64,000 nt of DNA. Source: Novispirillum itersonii subsp. itersonii ATCC 12639. GTDB lineage: Bacteria; Pseudomonadota; Alphaproteobacteria; Rhodospirillales; Rhodospirillaceae. The position numbers and the translations under genes are program-made. Of the stretch, positions 61,732 to 64,000 are shown piece by piece. Within the stretch, counting starts at the first letter, position 1. Every line of letters begins with the position of its first letter. The stretch lies in contig NZ_KB907350.1 in NCBI RefSeq assembly GCF_000381985.1, positions 1 to 64,000 on the forward strand. The letters are read 5' to 3'. The notes under the pieces were generated by a model. That model was not told the origin of the DNA, ran no database searches, and saw only the letters and a list, made by a program, of their open reading frames with translations.

Positions 61732-62927
61732 ATTTCCCGCAGGCTTTCCGCCGGGTCAATCTGCGCCACCTTCCGCGCGGCCCCGGCGGCGGCAAGCACC
61801 GCCAGCACAAGGGTCAGCACGATCCCGATGAGGTAATGGGCCGGATCAAGGCGGCAGACAAATTCTTCGCGGGCCAGTGTCCCGGCCAGTGTGGCGTTGA
61901 AAAAGGCGGCCGAAGGCCAGTACAGCAGCGATGACAGGGCCACCCCGCCGGCGGCCACCAGCAGCCCTTGCGTCACCGGCACCAAAGCCAGTGCCGTTCC
62001 GTCAAACCCCAGCAGACGCAGCAGGGCCAGATCCCGGCGTTTACGCTCCACCGCCGCCCACAGACTGGCCCCAAGCGACAGCAGAAACCCGATCACGGCC
62101 AACCCCAGCAGCAGGGACAGCACCCGGCTCAGGCTGCGATCAAGCAGACGGACGCTTTCAATCTCTGCCGCACGGGTCCGGACCTCCATTCCCTGCTGGC
62201 GTAACTGCTCCGCCAGCGGAGCGACCGCCTCCAGATCTGCGGCAAAAACCCGGGCGCTGGCAAACAGCCGGTCTGCCGCCGGTTTCTCCCGACCATCGCG
62301 CCAGTCTTCAGCCGCCACCAGAAAAGCCAGTGGCGCGAAGACTGCCGGACGGGAGAACAGCGCTTCCGGCACGACACCTGCAACGGTCAGGGACCAGCGC
62401 CGGACTTCCGTCTGGCCCTGCACAATGCGGCTGATCTGGCCGGTTACCGTGCTCCCCGCCGTCACCCCCAGAGTCGTGGCGGCACTCTGGCTGAGCAGAA
62501 CAGTTCCGTCAGCCAGTGGCCGGGCACGCAGATCCGGCGGGATCAGAGGATCCCCCGGCGCGGTCGGCACCAGCTCAAGGCCGGGCTCAGCCTTCCCCGA
62601 TGCCACCCGAACATCCAGTGTTGCCGCCAGCGACCGCGTCCGTGGCACCACAAAGCCGGTCCCCGGTTGGGCTGCCAGAGCTGAAAACCAGCCCGCATCA
62701 AGGCGATAACTGCCAACCACCACGACCTCACGGTTACGGGGGTCAGACAACAGGCGGGTCTGAAGTGTGGTGACAATCCCGGTTTTCAGCCCGAACAGCA
62801 CCATCAGCGGCGTCATCACCGCCGCCAGCGCCACACACAGACACAGGGACACCTTCCAGTCATGCCGGAAATCCCGGCTGGCCAGCCGCACCGCCTGCCG
62901 GAAACCGGGCCTTACCGCCTGCGTCAT
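61728..62927 (-). CDS. ABC transporter permease, FtsX/MacB type
   Basis: A 399-residue permease with one N-terminal helix (WKVSLCLCVALAAVMTPLMV), a large periplasmic domain of about 200 residues, and three C-terminal helices (LSLLLGLAVIGFLLSLGASLW; ALVPVTQGLLVAAGGVALSSLLYWP; YLIGIVLTLVLAVLAAAGAARK). This is the FtsX/MacB/LolC arrangement, which transmits ATPase motion rather than forming a channel. Its start overlaps the ATPase stop by four bases. Cargo unknown. Confidence 0.87.
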   Translation of the reverse strand: MTQAVRPGFRQAVRLASRDFRHDWKVSLCLCVALAAVMTPLMVLFGLKTGIVTTLQTRLLSDPRNREVVVVGSYRLDAGWFSALAAQPGTGFVVPRTRSLAATLDVRVASGKAEPGLELVPTAPGDPLIPPDLRARPLADGTVLLSQSAATTLGVTAGSTVTGQISRIVQGQTEVRRWSLTVAGVVPEALFSRPAVFAPLAFLVAAEDWRDGREKPAADRLFASARVFAADLEAVAPLAEQLRQQGMEVRTRAAEIESVRLLDRSLSRVLSLLLGLAVIGFLLSLGASLWAAVERKRRDLALLRLLGFDGTALALVPVTQGLLVAAGGVALSSLLYWPSAAFFNATLAGTLAREEFVCRLDPAHYLIGIVLTLVLAVLAAAGAARKVAQIDPAESLREI

Positions 62928-63658
62928 CTTGCGTCCCCTGCCCCCGGCGGCACAAAACGCACCGTCTGGCCATTCTTCTCAAGAACCCCGGTCAGCACCG
63001 GCACCTGAAGACCGGCGATCCGCCTCTGATCGTGACTGACCAGAATCAGCGCCGCACCGCTGTCGACACTCAGGCCCAGCAGCAGGGCCAGCGCCCGGTC
63101 GGCGGTGGCCGGGTCCAGCGCCGCCGTCGGTTCATCGGCCAGCACCAGCGGCGGACGGTGCGCCAGTGCACGGGCCATCGCCACCCGCTGACGCTGCCCG
63201 ATCGACAGCAGGCGCGGGGCCTTGGTCAGATGATCCTGCAGGCCAAGCTGTGTCACCAGATGATCATACCAGCCCCGGTCAACCGCCTGCCCCAGCAAAC
63301 GCGGGGACAGACCGATGTTCTCGGCCACCGACAGATAGGGCAACAGCCCACCGGTCTGGAGAATGTACCCGACAGATCCCGCCCGCAGTGCCGCCAGACC
63401 GCTCTGACCCCGCGCTCCATCGGCCCACAGAGCAGAAACGTCCTGCCCCATCACCCGGAATGTTGCCGCTGCCGCCGGGCGCAGCACCAGCCCGAGAAGA
63501 TCCAGCAGCGTGCTTTTGCCACATCCGCTCGGCCCGGTCACCGCCAGAGCCTGACCGGCCCCCAGCGACAGACCCGGTACCGTCAGGCGAAAGGCGCCGC
63601 GCTGCCCTGATAGACCCTTGATATGAAGGACAGGGGCATCGGTGCTTGTCTGCGTCAT
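62924..63658 (-). CDS. ABC transporter ATP-binding protein, LolD/MacB type
   Basis: A 244-residue ABC ATPase. Walker A GPSGCGKST near residue 43, signature LSIGQRQR (a variant of LSGGQ), Walker B LVLADEPTAALDP and VSHDQRR. It partners with the downstream FtsX-type permease. ATG at 63658 (MTQTSTDAPVLH) is chosen; the frame is open for 79 more codons upstream but those overlap the preceding gene. Confidence 0.87.
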   Translation of the reverse strand: MTQTSTDAPVLHIKGLSGQRGAFRLTVPGLSLGAGQALAVTGPSGCGKSTLLDLLGLVLRPAAAATFRVMGQDVSALWADGARGQSGLAALRAGSVGYILQTGGLLPYLSVAENIGLSPRLLGQAVDRGWYDHLVTQLGLQDHLTKAPRLLSIGQRQRVAMARALAHRPPLVLADEPTAALDPATADRALALLLGLSVDSGAALILVSHDQRRIAGLQVPVLTGVLEKNGQTVRFVPPGAGDAR

Positions 63659-63680
63659 GCGGCGTCGCTCATGGCCCAAC

Positions 63681-64000
63681 TCACGGCATCGCATCCAGCG
63701 GCACCGGATACACCGCTTCCCCGGCATCCGCTCCGCCATCCAGCGCCACCCAGCGGCTGACGTCATCGTGGTAGATCTGGTACAGCCGCAGCTTCCGTTG
63801 CAGTTCATCCAGGAAGACCTGCTGCTGCGAAATGCTCCAGCTCGACCAGGTCTCCTGATCCAGATCCAGAACTTTGCTGCGGTACGGCAGATCATCCAGA
63901 TATTCCCCCATCAGGCCTAGATCGGCCAGTTTCTGGGCATTGGGGGAATTGATGGCGTTGGGATCGCGGCCCAGCGTCGCCGCTGCCGACCGCATCCGGG
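63681..64000 (-). CDS. Unidentified protein (partial, 5' end beyond window)
   Basis: The C-terminal part (at least 104 codons) of a gene reading leftward from beyond the right edge. The visible chain is mostly helical (SISQQQVFLDELQRKLRLYQIYHDDVSRW) and acidic, and ends DAMP. I do not recognise the family. It stops 22 bases before the ABC ATPase gene, so it is probably the first or an earlier member of the same operon and may encode the cargo-binding partner. Confidence 0.7.
   Translation of the reverse strand, partial: RMRSAAATLGRDPNAINSPNAQKLADLGLMGEYLDDLPYRSKVLDLDQETWSSWSISQQQVFLDELQRKLRLYQIYHDDVSRWVALDGGADAGEAVYPVPLDAMP

Overview
The window reads as a chromosomal segment of a GC-rich alphaproteobacterium, most likely in or near the Rhodospirillales. 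The grounds are the overall base composition, the adjacent ClpS and ClpA genes, a D-Ala-D-Ala carboxypeptidase with a SPOR tail, a complete Entner-Doudoroff branch under a HexR-type regulator, and amino-acid and polyamine uptake systems typical of free-living alphaproteobacteria. The genus is an inference. No prophage, insertion sequence, CRISPR array or rRNA is seen. One tRNA gene, tRNA-Gln(TTG), is present.

Layout. Positions 1-4.6 kb carry the end of an electron-transfer flavoprotein beta subunit, an acyl-CoA synthetase, a MerR regulator beside a 38-bp inverted repeat, a LysR regulator and a divergent AEC-family carrier. Positions 4.65-18.1 kb form a putrescine/agmatine locus. On the minus strand are gamma-glutamylputrescine synthetase, gamma-glutamylputrescine oxidase, the PotFGHI importer, agmatinase and a glutamine amidotransferase. 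On the plus strand are a GntR/FCD regulator, an aldehyde dehydrogenase and a class III aminotransferase. Four TGATCA-centred sites flank the divergent promoters. A structured intergenic repeat occurs twice in this locus, once as a 106-bp tandem triplicate.

Positions 18.3-27.3 kb hold a molybdenum hydroxylase cluster in cox-like order (xdhC N-part, coxG, coxS, coxL, coxM, coxD, coxE, xdhC C-part, a molybdopterin-binding protein). Its large subunit has AYRGAGR in place of the CO dehydrogenase AYxCSFR loop, so it belongs to the form II group and its substrate is unknown. Positions 27.6-35.6 kb are an arginine/ornithine locus: an AotPJQMO-like importer with its desuccinylase-family partner, a regulator made of two fused Lrp/AsnC units, and astA-astB of the arginine succinyltransferase pathway on the other strand.

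Positions 36-50.4 kb are mostly housekeeping genes: an XRE regulator, a CaiB-type CoA-transferase, an ATP-grasp protein, ClpA, ClpS, an orphan small protein, a PBP5-type carboxypeptidase, a natural SecD-SecF fusion, an EamA exporter, tRNA-Gln and an alpha/beta hydrolase. Positions 50.5-55.8 kb hold eda, edd, pgl, glk and hexR, with two HexR-type boxes in the edd/pgl intergenic region. Positions 56-61.7 kb hold an unrecognised membrane protein, a secreted trypsin-like protease, two lipoproteins and a SUMF1-fold protein lacking catalytic cysteines; this group is a candidate envelope system. The right end carries a MacB/LolCDE-like ABC transporter and the tail of an unidentified gene.

The common theme is catabolism of nitrogenous and organic-acid substrates: polyamines and arginine feed glutamate and succinate, acyl-CoA and Entner-Doudoroff routes feed central carbon, and the molybdenum hydroxylase may add electrons from an unknown compound.
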